NCBI GenBank assembly: GCA_913057905.1
Contig: CAJXPB010000001.1
Location: 434,001 to 498,000, forward strand
Direction: 5' to 3'
DNA: 64,000 nucleotides
Origin: an uncultured Pseudomonadota bacterium
Lineage (GTDB): Bacteria; Myxococcota_A; Bradymonadia; Bradymonadales; Bradymonadaceae
Of this stretch, positions 27,367 to 35,891 are shown one piece after another. Position numbers and translations under genes: made by a program. The notes under the pieces are model-generated. The model was not told where the DNA came from and made no database searches. It saw only the letters and a list, made by a program, of their open reading frames with translations. Each line of letters starts with the position of its first letter. Positions within the stretch are counted from its first letter, which is position 1.

Positions 27367-28164
27367 TCAGGTGTCGTATCTCGAAGGAAGTTCGTCCTGT
27401 CGATTCATGAGCTGCTGCTCGACGGTTGCCACGTCGACGACTTCGGCGACGCCATCTTCGACGCCGAGCACGAAACAGTTGTCGTTGATACCCAGGTCGG
27501 TCTCTTCATCATCGGCGAGTCTGGCGCGCATGTCGAATGTGCGACCTCGGATCGTCACGCGGATCTTCCCGGCCTGTCCCCGTTCGATGGGAAGCACCAC
27601 GGTTCCGCTGGCGCCCAGATAATCCGATCCGACGATCCCCCGGGTGTTCCCGCTGTTGGCGAGGTGCATCGTGTAGGTCATCCCCAGTCCGGCGGCCAAC
27701 CCCATGCCGACCGACGCGGCGGCGACGCCAACTGGCGTCGACCACAGATCCAACCACGAAAACAACATCCCCGTCAGTCCGAAGAAGGCCAGAAAGAACG
27801 TGTAGAACTTAAAGCTGAACAGAGGGTTGAACCGACGCTGGTCGTGGACCTCCAGATCACCGGCGTGCGTGCCGGTCAGACCGTCGTGCTCCAGGTCCGA
27901 GACGTCGAGGCCGGCGCCCTCCAGATCGAAGGCCGCCGGGTCGAGACTCGACAGATCAAGTCCGCCGCCGCTGTCGACATCGGCGTCGAAGTCGGCATCG
28001 AAGTCACCGTCGAAGTCCGCGTCTGCGTCGGCATCGGCGTCGAAATCGAGGTCCGCATCGGCCTCTGCCTCCAGATCCGCGTCGGAATCCAGCAGACCTC
28101 CCAACAGGGAGAGTCCGACGAGAATCCAGCCGACAACAAGGCTGAAAAGGTAAACGCTTTGCAC
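27367..28164 (-). CDS. NfeD-like membrane protein with an Asp-rich insert
   Basis: A 265-residue membrane protein. One membrane segment (about 4-24) is followed by a striking Asp/Ala-rich stretch (about 26-65, DADADAD-type), then an acidic linker, two or three membrane segments (about 118-168) and a C-terminal OB-fold-like domain (YLGASGTVVLPIE...GKIRVTIRGRTFDM). Such OB-fold proteins (NfeD/YqiJ type) accompany flotillins and are thought to link them to membrane domains. GTG start. First gene of the three-gene operon with the two flotillins. The acidic block is not part of the usual family. Confidence 0.75.
   Translation of the reverse strand: MQSVYLFSLVVGWILVGLSLLGGLLDSDADLEAEADADLDFDADADADADFDGDFDADFDADVDSGGGLDLSSLDPAAFDLEGAGLDVSDLEHDGLTGTHAGDLEVHDQRRFNPLFSFKFYTFFLAFFGLTGMLFSWLDLWSTPVGVAAASVGMGLAAGLGMTYTMHLANSGNTRGIVGSDYLGASGTVVLPIERGQAGKIRVTIRGRTFDMRARLADDEETDLGINDNCFVLGVEDGVAEVVDVATVEQQLMNRQDELPSRYDT
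27974..28090. repeat. Degenerate short tandem repeat encoding the Asp-rich block
   Basis: Repeating GTCG(G/A)(C/A)ATC-like hexamers on the plus strand translate on the minus strand to alternating Asp, Ala, Phe and Glu in the NfeD-like protein. It is in frame throughout, so changes in unit number would alter the length of the acidic block without a frameshift. Confidence 0.75.
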
Positions 28165-28367
28165 GGTGTTCCCGGCTCGTATCGAAGGTCGTACGACTGG
28201 GTCGCAGTGTTACAAACTCCGGAATGCCATGGCAACCCGCTTGAAAGAGAAATCCCAATACGGCACAATGTTCATAGATGGTCGGGAATAAAATGAAACA
28301 TTTTGACCTCAACGCCGTCTTAAAGATGTGAAGGTCGGAATCTAGTCCAGCGAGGCACCTGCACAGA

Positions 28368-28673
28368 ATGCATACCGCTCTCTACAACACCGCACGAGTT
28401 GCCCTGGCCACCATGGCGTTTGCCACGGTGTTCATTCTGACGCCCAGGGCATGGGTCCAGCAGGCCGATGCGCCCTCGACCCAGAACGTGACGGTACGGA
28501 CCCTCGAGGATTCCGACACATGTCTCTGGTGCACGCCCGTCCCCCGCGAAGATGAGCCGTGCAGGGGCGTCGAATCCAGCGAGCCCCGCTCGTGGGAGCA
28601 CGTCGACTCGAACGATGAGGACGCCGATTGCGCCTCGACGATGTCGGATGCCGCCCACGGCCCGAACGCCTGA
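28368..28673 (+). CDS. Small predicted secreted protein
   Basis: A 101-residue frame with the GC-rich third codon positions typical of this genome. Residues about 8-34 look like a signal peptide (RVALATMAFATVFILTPRAW). The mature part is acidic and has four cysteines (CLWC, then two more), which could form disulfides in the periplasm. There is no recognised family and no strong ribosome site. It is isolated between the flotillin operon (divergent) and RNase J. The coding status is likely but not certain. Confidence 0.45.
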   Translation: MHTALYNTARVALATMAFATVFILTPRAWVQQADAPSTQNVTVRTLEDSDTCLWCTPVPREDEPCRGVESSEPRSWEHVDSNDEDADCASTMSDAAHGPNA

Positions 28674-28922
28674 CGACAACGACGACGTACTCCTGAGAAG
28701 TCGGTCGGGGTTTCCACGAAGACCGAATCGGTGCAGCGCAGGTTTGCAGGTCCATCGCTTCGGTGCTAGGCACGCCTTTGTCGGGTGCCTTCTCGGATTT
28801 TGGCGCCGCGATATCCCGCCCGCTTTTGTAAATCATTTCCACACGTCAGCCGGCCTCCCCCACGGGGTGGACGGACTTTTTCCCAACGAATCACTCGTAA
28901 CACCAACACGAAGGACTGTTGC

Positions 28923-30626
28923 ATGAGTAAAGATAAATACGAAATCGCAAGTCGCCCGGACAACGACGACTATTTGAGGTTCATCCCGCTGGGTGGCCTC
29001 GATGAAGTCGGCATGAACTGCGCCCTCATGGAGTGCAACGGCTCCATGCTGATGGTCGACTGCGGGTACACCTTCCCGGAGTCCGAATCCTACGGCGTCG
29101 ACTACATCCTGCCGGACTGGTCGTACGTCATGGACAATCTCGACCGGCTCGATGGCGTCCTGCTGACCCACGGCCACCAGGACCACATCGGCGCGCTTCC
29201 GTACTTCCTCCAGGAAGTCGACGTGCCGCTGTACTCCGGCGAATTCACCCTCAAGATGGTGGAGTCTCAACTCAAGGAGCACCACCTGCACGACAAGGTG
29301 GACATGTTCCCGATCTCGACGGATGAAATGCTCGAAATCGGGCCGTTTCAGATCGAATTTGTCCACGTCAACCATTCGGTCCCGAACGCGCGGTCCATCT
29401 CGCTGAATACGCCGGTCGGCCGATACATCTTCACCGGGGACTGGAAGATCGATCAGATGCCGCTGTATGAGCCGGTCCTCGATATGCAGACCTTTGCCGA
29501 CTTCGGTCGCGACGGGGTCCGGGCCGTCTTCGGAGACAGCACGAACGCCGAATCCGAAGGCTTCTCGAACAGTGAATACGAGGTCTTCGAAGGCATCAGC
29601 AACGTGGCCGACGACACCGAGGGTCGGCTGATCGTCGCCCAGTTCTCCAGCAACCTCCACCGGCTCGACAACCTCATGGAGCTGGCGCATCGCCACGACC
29701 GAAAGGTGCTGTTGATGGGCCGGTCGATCCGCGACAACGTCGAGCTCGCCATCGAAGAGGGGTATCTGAACCTCCCCGACGAGAATATCACGATCAAACC
29801 CCATCAACTGGACGACTTCCCGGCCAACAGGGTGATGATCATCTGCACGGGCAGTCAGGCCGAACCGCGAGCCGCCATGACGCGGATGGCCTACGGGGAC
29901 CACCACACGGTGACGCTGAACGAGGAAGACACCGTCGTGCTCAGCGCCCGCGTCATCCCGGGCAACGAACGTGGCATCCAACAGATGCTCGACGAACTGA
30001 CCCGGCGAGGGGCGACCGTCGTCACCGCCAAGCAGGCCCCGATTCACGGGTCCGGCCACGCCAAACCCGACGAGTTGAAGATCCTGCTGAACCTGACGCA
30101 GCCGGACTCACTGGTCCCGGTTCACGGCCACTACCGCATGCGCAAGAAGCACGCCGAACTGGCCGAAGACGTCGGGGTCCCTCGGCAGCACGTCATCGAA
30201 AACGGCGACGTCCTGCAGTTCACCAGCGACGACACACGCGTCGTCGGATCGGTGAACCCGGGACGCGTGCTGGTCGACGGCGCCAACGTCGGAGACCTGG
30301 AATCGGTGGCCCTGCGTGACCGCGCCAAACTCGCCGATGCCGGCATCATCGTCGCCTTCGTGGTCATGGACAAAAGCGCCGGGGAGCTGGCGGCCAAGCC
30401 CGAACTCATCCAGCGCGGCCTGATGGGCAAGGAGAGCGACACGGATATCGACGAAATGCTCAGCCGTGCCGCCGATGCCGCCGAGCAGGGTATCCTGCAG
30501 CTCTCCGACAATGCGCGCCGCGACTTCAACGAGGTCGACGACGCGATTCAACGGTCCGTCCGCAAGTTCTTCCGACGGCGCATCGACCGCAAACCCGTGG
30601 TCATCCCCGTCATCCACGAACTGTGA
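28923..30626 (+). CDS. rnj: Ribonuclease J
   Basis: Zinc-dependent endo- and 5'-3' exoribonuclease of mRNA decay and RNA maturation. THGHQDHIG holds the metal ligands (His83, His85, Asp87, His88). HVNHSVPNARS, FTGDWK and FGDST are RNase J-specific, and SSNLHRL plus GSQAEP mark the beta-CASP part. PVHGHYRM (about residue 400) carries another ligand, and the C-terminal domain is present. 567 residues from ATG 28923 (AAGGA upstream); the frame extends to 28785, but that part has no similarity. It precedes ftsK by 136 bases on the same strand. Confidence 0.95.
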   Translation: MSKDKYEIASRPDNDDYLRFIPLGGLDEVGMNCALMECNGSMLMVDCGYTFPESESYGVDYILPDWSYVMDNLDRLDGVLLTHGHQDHIGALPYFLQEVDVPLYSGEFTLKMVESQLKEHHLHDKVDMFPISTDEMLEIGPFQIEFVHVNHSVPNARSISLNTPVGRYIFTGDWKIDQMPLYEPVLDMQTFADFGRDGVRAVFGDSTNAESEGFSNSEYEVFEGISNVADDTEGRLIVAQFSSNLHRLDNLMELAHRHDRKVLLMGRSIRDNVELAIEEGYLNLPDENITIKPHQLDDFPANRVMIICTGSQAEPRAAMTRMAYGDHHTVTLNEEDTVVLSARVIPGNERGIQQMLDELTRRGATVVTAKQAPIHGSGHAKPDELKILLNLTQPDSLVPVHGHYRMRKKHAELAEDVGVPRQHVIENGDVLQFTSDDTRVVGSVNPGRVLVDGANVGDLESVALRDRAKLADAGIIVAFVVMDKSAGELAAKPELIQRGLMGKESDTDIDEMLSRAADAAEQGILQLSDNARRDFNEVDDAIQRSVRKFFRRRIDRKPVVIPVIHEL

Positions 30627-30653
30627 TCCGCGGCGGCCCCATCGGCACATAAG

Positions 30654-30681
30654 TTGACGCCCTCGAGGTGGGTGCTACCCT
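30654..30681 (+). promoter_or_regulatory. Predicted promoter of ftsK
   Basis: TTGACG at 30654-30659, a 16-base spacer and TACCCT at 30676-30681, in the gap between rnj and ftsK. About 80 bases of leader would follow. Confidence 0.35.
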
Positions 30682-30762
30682 CGCGCTCCCGCGGACCGGC
30701 CACGGATGGCCGGCGCGACGTTCGTCCGCATGAGTACCGATGTAGCCAAGGAGGGCCAGCCG

Positions 30763-33504
30763 ATGGCTAGTGAGACCGAGACCGGCGAGACCACACACGA
30801 CGCCCAGACCAGACGCTTCGCCATCTGGCGAGAAATCGGGGCCGTGGTGATCCTGTCGGTCGCCCTCTGTATGTTGCTCGCCTTGGCCAGTTTCCAGGCC
30901 ACCGACCTCGGCGGCGCGACCTCCAACCTCATCGGCCCCGTCGGCGCCCACGTCGCCGACGGGCTTTTGTCTGCCTTCGGCATCGCCGCCTTCGCGCTCG
31001 ACGCCGCCCTCTTTTACATCGGCTTTACGCTTCTGATCGGCCGGCTGGTCGACTGGAACGCCAAGGAGATCGTCGGAAGCGTCGCATTCGTCATCTCCGG
31101 GTGCGTCGTCGCTCACCTGGGCCTCGGAGGATACATCCTTCTGGACCACTCCGCCGGAGGTATGACCGGCGACGTTCTCGGCGAATCGATGCGTGGGCTC
31201 TTTGGCACGGTCGGCGCCTCGATTCTGTCGACCAGCGGGTTTGTTCTGGGGCTGATCCTGGCGACCGACCTCAGCGTCGGCGGCATGACCCGCGGGATCG
31301 TTCGTCTTGTGCATCGCGCACAGGCGAAGCTGCGTCACCGACTCAAGGTCCGTCGCGAGTACAAAAAGAAGCTATCCGAGCAGAGCGACCAACTCGACGC
31401 GATGAGCGATGAACTGATCGAGCGCGCCGCAAAGGCCGAACTCGATCTGGCGAACGAACCGCTTCTCGAGGAATTCAACCTCGACGAACAACTCGACGAC
31501 GATGTCGCCGCTCGACTCGAAGAACGGCTCGCCGAGCTGGTCGAGGAAAAACTCGACAAACGCGGTCCCCTCCCCGACCCCGATGACCGAGACGATGAGG
31601 GGGACTCTGCAGCTTCGACCGACTCCCGACCCACTGATAGCCCGTCGCAGCCGGATTCCGACGGCCGAACCGGTGAGCCCGACGGCGACCAGGGCTGGGA
31701 GATGGGCGATGGGGTCGCCGAAGAGGCCGAGAGCGGCCCTCAGATCGTCGTGCCGGAGAGCAACGTATCCGACGACGAGAAGACCCAGGACGATGCGAGT
31801 GCGTCGACGACAGGACCGATGCAACTCGACGGAGAGCAGACCCCGACGACACCGGTCCAGGGCGATTTCGGACCCGAGATCGTCGAGAGCGAAGCACAGA
31901 AGGAGTCCAAAGAGAAACAGAAGGAACTGGAGAACGACGAATCGGGCATGCTCTTTAAGCCCAAGCAGAAGGGCGACTTCGAGCTTCCTCCGCTGAGCTA
32001 CCTGAATTACGAGTCCGACGACGTCGGCATCGACCCCGACGCCCTCCGGGAGATGGCCGTCGAGATCGAGCAGACACTCGAGGACTTCAACATCGACGGC
32101 TCCGTCGTCGAGATCTGCCCCGGACCCGTCATCACGATGTTCGAATTCAAGCCGGCGCCCGGCACCAAGATCTCGAAAATTGCGAATCGCGAAGATGATC
32201 TACTGATGAACCTGGCGGCCAAATCGGTTCGGGTCGTCGCGCCGATTCCGGGAAAGCCCGTCGTTGGAATCGAAGTGTCGAATCCCGAACGGGAGATGGT
32301 CTGGCTCAAAGAGGTCATCGCCGACGACAGCTTTCAGGACAACGACATGAATCTGCCGCTGGCCCTCGGAAAGGGCACGGCCGGCGAGATCGAGACGACC
32401 GACCTCTCGGAGATGCCTCACCTGCTGGTGGCGGGGGCGACCGGGTCCGGTAAATCCGTGGCCGTCAACTCGATGATCTGCAGTCTTCTGTACAACTTCT
32501 CGCCAGATGAGCTGCAGATGATCATGATCGACCCGAAGGTCCTGGAGTTCAGCGTCTACAACGGGATTCCGCACCTTCATCTGCCGGTCGTGACCGACCC
32601 CAAAAAGGCGACGGTTGCCCTGGACTGGGCGGTCCGCGAGATGGAGAGGCGCTACGAGCGTCTCGCCGATCTCGGCGTCCGCGACATCCGCGGATACAAC
32701 CGTCGCGTCAAGAATCTGACCGAACAGGCCCGCAAGGACCAGCGTGCCGGCAAGGAGGAGTCGGCGGCGCTCAGCAAACTGGGCGTCGACGCCGAGGGAA
32801 ATCCGAAGCATACCCCCCTTCCCTACCTCGTCGTCGTCATCGACGAGTTTGCCGACCTGATGATGACAGCCTCCAAGGAGGTCGAGCAGGCGGTCGCCCG
32901 CCTGGCGCAGAAGGCCCGCGCGGCAGGTGTGCACATGATCCTGGCCACTCAGCGCCCGTCGACCGACGTCATCACCGGGATGATCAAGGCGAACTTCCCG
33001 GCGCGTATCGCGCTCCGGGTGACCAGCAACACCGACAGCCGGGTCATTTTGGGGAGCAACGGCGCCGAGAACCTCCTCGGAAACGGCGACATGCTGATCA
33101 TGCCGCCGGGCTCCTCGGATCTGGAGCGCATACACGGTGCGTTCGTCAGCGACGAGGAGATCGAGCAGATCGTCGACTTCGTCTCAGACCAGACCGAACC
33201 CGAGTACGACGAGTCGATTCTGGAGGAGGACGACGACGAGGAGGAGAGTCCGCTCGATCGCGAGATGGAGAAGGACGAATACTACGAAGATGCGGTCCGA
33301 CTCGTGGTCCAGAAAAACAAGGCGTCGATCTCGATGATCCAACGCAAACTCCGGGTGGGATACAACCGCGCCGCCCGGATGGTCGAAATGATGGAACAGG
33401 AAGGATACGTCGGACCGTCCGATGGCAACACGGCACGCGACGTGCTCATCGACTCCGATCCCTTCGCCGAGGACGATGCCGGCGACGAAGACAAAGAGGA
33501 GTGA
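30763..33504 (+). CDS. ftsK: DNA translocase FtsK/SpoIIIE
   Basis: Septal DNA pump that moves chromosome ends during division. Four or five membrane segments lie in the first 190 residues, followed by a long acidic linker (about 215-410). The motor domain has GATGSGKSV (Walker A, about residue 558) and VVIDEFADLMM (Walker B), plus TQRPSTDVITG. The C-terminal winged-helix gamma domain (NKASISMIQRKLRVGYNRAARMVEMMEQ) reads KOPS-type DNA sites and meets XerD. ATG 30763 is chosen for the AAGGAGGG upstream; 30706 and 30730 are in frame but less likely. 913 residues. Confidence 0.94.
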   Translation: MASETETGETTHDAQTRRFAIWREIGAVVILSVALCMLLALASFQATDLGGATSNLIGPVGAHVADGLLSAFGIAAFALDAALFYIGFTLLIGRLVDWNAKEIVGSVAFVISGCVVAHLGLGGYILLDHSAGGMTGDVLGESMRGLFGTVGASILSTSGFVLGLILATDLSVGGMTRGIVRLVHRAQAKLRHRLKVRREYKKKLSEQSDQLDAMSDELIERAAKAELDLANEPLLEEFNLDEQLDDDVAARLEERLAELVEEKLDKRGPLPDPDDRDDEGDSAASTDSRPTDSPSQPDSDGRTGEPDGDQGWEMGDGVAEEAESGPQIVVPESNVSDDEKTQDDASASTTGPMQLDGEQTPTTPVQGDFGPEIVESEAQKESKEKQKELENDESGMLFKPKQKGDFELPPLSYLNYESDDVGIDPDALREMAVEIEQTLEDFNIDGSVVEICPGPVITMFEFKPAPGTKISKIANREDDLLMNLAAKSVRVVAPIPGKPVVGIEVSNPEREMVWLKEVIADDSFQDNDMNLPLALGKGTAGEIETTDLSEMPHLLVAGATGSGKSVAVNSMICSLLYNFSPDELQMIMIDPKVLEFSVYNGIPHLHLPVVTDPKKATVALDWAVREMERRYERLADLGVRDIRGYNRRVKNLTEQARKDQRAGKEESAALSKLGVDAEGNPKHTPLPYLVVVIDEFADLMMTASKEVEQAVARLAQKARAAGVHMILATQRPSTDVITGMIKANFPARIALRVTSNTDSRVILGSNGAENLLGNGDMLIMPPGSSDLERIHGAFVSDEEIEQIVDFVSDQTEPEYDESILEEDDDEEESPLDREMEKDEYYEDAVRLVVQKNKASISMIQRKLRVGYNRAARMVEMMEQEGYVGPSDGNTARDVLIDSDPFAEDDAGDEDKEE

Positions 33505-33591
33505 GTCCGCCTTCCATCTGCAAGGATGAACTCCTAATATTTCTGTCTGCCAGGCTCACATAACCCCCATGCTTTTCAGGACCTGATCACC

Positions 33592-34158
33592 ATGGCTGAC
33601 GACGAGACCGAACTTGAAGAGCAGTCGGACCCACAGGCCGAACCCCGGGAGGCTCCCCCGGAGCCTCCGCCGATGGAGTCACCGGACGACGCCTCCGACG
33701 AATTCGACGACAACCCGTCGACGCAGCCCCACGCCGATCCCGTCGCTGCGGCCGACACTGTCTCGGGTGGTTCAGTCGACACGCTCGAAGATCAACCCAC
33801 CGAGGCCGGACCGCCCCCCACCGACTCGATGGTCGACCAGAGTCAGACCACCGTCGTCGTCTATAAAGATGGCGAGGCCGTCGACCGTCAGAGCTTTGTG
33901 AGTTCTCAGATCAGATTCGGTGCACGCACAGAACCCGGCTCTTCGGAGCTCGACCTGGGTGATTGGGACGACAGAGACGCCCTCTGGACCGCACACGGGA
34001 TCATCTACGCGCATGGCGACGACCGGACGTTGGTCGTGACCTCGGATGGGCACACCCAACTGAATGGAGAGCTTCTGACCCTCGGAGAATCGAGGGACCT
34101 TGAGGATGAAGACCGACTCATCGTCGCTGACGATATCGGACTTGTCGTCAACTTCTGA
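33592..34158 (+). CDS. FHA-like domain protein with an acidic, proline-rich N-terminus
   Basis: A 188-residue protein. The first 85 residues are Pro, Glu and Asp-rich and probably disordered. The C-terminal 100 residues look like a divergent FHA domain: TVVVYKDGEAVDRQ, IRFGA, a His in the loop, HTQLNGELLTLGES and DLEDEDRLIVADD. The usual phosphothreonine-binding Arg and Ser are not clearly present, so phosphopeptide binding is uncertain. It follows ftsK by 87 bases on the same strand. FHA proteins often serve kinase signalling, but no kinase is nearby. Confidence 0.6.
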   Translation: MADDETELEEQSDPQAEPREAPPEPPPMESPDDASDEFDDNPSTQPHADPVAAADTVSGGSVDTLEDQPTEAGPPPTDSMVDQSQTTVVVYKDGEAVDRQSFVSSQIRFGARTEPGSSELDLGDWDDRDALWTAHGIIYAHGDDRTLVVTSDGHTQLNGELLTLGESRDLEDEDRLIVADDIGLVVNF

Positions 34159-34178
34159 CCCGGCAACTGCTGACGACT

Positions 34179-35888
34179 CTATTCGTCGCTGGCTCCACCC
34201 TCATCGGCGACCCCGAGACGCTCCTGCAGGGCCTCGCGCCCGTCCTGCTGTACCTCCTGGATCGATTCGGGCGCACCCGCCATGTCGATGACAGCCTGAC
34301 GTGACATGTCCATCGCCCCACCCGGAAGAATGCCCAGATACAGCGAGAAGAATCCGCAGACGACGAGCGCAAACTTGGCCGCGGGGTGACCCACTCCCTC
34401 GAGCTCTTCGTCACGCTCGTACATGTACATCGAGACGAGCACCCTCAGGTAGTAATAGACGCCCGCGACGCTCGTCAGCACGGCCAGCACTGCCAGCCAG
34501 ATGAAGGTGAGATCACCGGTGGCCTGGCCGACGTCAACGGCGCTTTTGAAGACGTAGAGTTTTCCGACGAAGCCGGCGGTTGGTGGAATGCCGGCACTGG
34601 AGAACATGAAGGTGCCCATCAGCAGCCCGATGGTCGGGAACTGCCAGCCCAGTCCGGCCAAATCGTCGTAGGTCTCGACGCTTCGGCCCTGCCTCTCGAA
34701 GTACGCCAGCACGCCGAATGCACCGAGCGTGCCGAAGGTGTAGCTGACCAGGTAGAAGAGGACGGCGTCGTGGTACAGGAAGAAGTCAGCCTCGGCACCC
34801 GACGCGATGAATCCGACCAGAATGTAGCCGGCATGGGCGATGCTCGAGTAGGCGAGCATCCGTTTGACGTTCGACTGCGTGATCGCGACCAGGTTTCCGA
34901 GCACCATGCTCGCGCCGGCGAGGACCAGTAGGACGTCGATCCAGCCGTAGCCGTAGAAGCCACCTCGCAGCGAGATCATCTGCACGGCCTCTCCGGCGCC
35001 CATCTGGCCGACGTGTCCGAACGCCGTGTTCAGCACGCGAATCATCGGGGCGAACGCCGCCGCCTTCACCGCCGTGGCCATAAAGCCGACCGACGGGGTC
35101 GGACTCCCGTTGTAGACATCGGGCGTCCACAGATGGAATGGCGCCGCCGCGACCTTAAACGCAAAGCCGCTCAGAACCAGCAGCATCCCCAGCATGATGA
35201 TTCCATTGGCCGACTGACTCGCCGGGTCGGTCATCAGTCCGATGACCGTCTCACCGATGACCTCGAGGTTCGTCGTCCCCGTGGCGCCGTAGAGCATCGC
35301 GATGCCGTACAACATCAAGGCCGCCGAAAACGCGCCCAGGATGAAGTACTTCATTCCGGCTTCCGCGCTGCGTGCGTCCCGACGCATAAACGCCGCGATG
35401 CAGTACACCGGGATCGACATCGCCTCGAAGGCCACAAAGAAGGTCAGCAGATCGGCCGACTGGACCAGAAACGCCATCCCCGACACCGACAGGAGGATGA
35501 GCATGTAGTATTCGACCCGATCCAGCCCGTGGGATCGCAAAAAGCGGGGGCTCATCAACATCGCCAAGAGCCCGGATGCCGAACACAACCCCGTAAAGAA
35601 GAGGCTGAACCGATCCAGATAGAGCGTGCCGTGAAAGATCGGGCGGGTCAGCGTGTCGTCCCACAGTACCCAGCAGGTGACCAGAGTCAGTCCGAGGCCG
35701 ATGGAGGCGACGTACGCCAGATAGTCGCGAGGCGACTCGGTTCCCCGGTGAAATACATTCAGTAGAATCAACACCAGCGCGGTCAACGCCGGGATGAGTC
35801 CGGGAAGGATTCCGGCGAATTCTGCCCATGCGGGCGGTGTCAACAGCGCGATGGTCGGCATAGGTGTCAGCGAAAGTAGGTTGGGCAT
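34179..35888 (-). CDS. nuoN: NADH-quinone oxidoreductase subunit N
   Basis: Antiporter-like membrane subunit of complex I, with about 14 membrane helices. LLTFFVAFEAMSIPVY carries the conserved Glu of the proton channel (TM5), and KVAAAPFHLWTPDVY with QSNVKRMLAYSSIAHAG are typical channel helices. 569 residues. It starts three bases after the nuoM stop and is the last gene of the complex I operon. An alternative start is MPTIALL, nine codons downstream. Confidence 0.95.
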   Translation of the reverse strand: MPNLLSLTPMPTIALLTPPAWAEFAGILPGLIPALTALVLILLNVFHRGTESPRDYLAYVASIGLGLTLVTCWVLWDDTLTRPIFHGTLYLDRFSLFFTGLCSASGLLAMLMSPRFLRSHGLDRVEYYMLILLSVSGMAFLVQSADLLTFFVAFEAMSIPVYCIAAFMRRDARSAEAGMKYFILGAFSAALMLYGIAMLYGATGTTNLEVIGETVIGLMTDPASQSANGIIMLGMLLVLSGFAFKVAAAPFHLWTPDVYNGSPTPSVGFMATAVKAAAFAPMIRVLNTAFGHVGQMGAGEAVQMISLRGGFYGYGWIDVLLVLAGASMVLGNLVAITQSNVKRMLAYSSIAHAGYILVGFIASGAEADFFLYHDAVLFYLVSYTFGTLGAFGVLAYFERQGRSVETYDDLAGLGWQFPTIGLLMGTFMFSSAGIPPTAGFVGKLYVFKSAVDVGQATGDLTFIWLAVLAVLTSVAGVYYYLRVLVSMYMYERDEELEGVGHPAAKFALVVCGFFSLYLGILPGGAMDMSRQAVIDMAGAPESIQEVQQDGREALQERLGVADEGGASDE

Positions 35889-35891
35889 GAT

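Noticed and set aside
28165..28367. Possible sigma-54 promoter (TGGC...TTTG) before the flotillin operon.
   Set aside because: The GG/GC elements are not at the required spacing.
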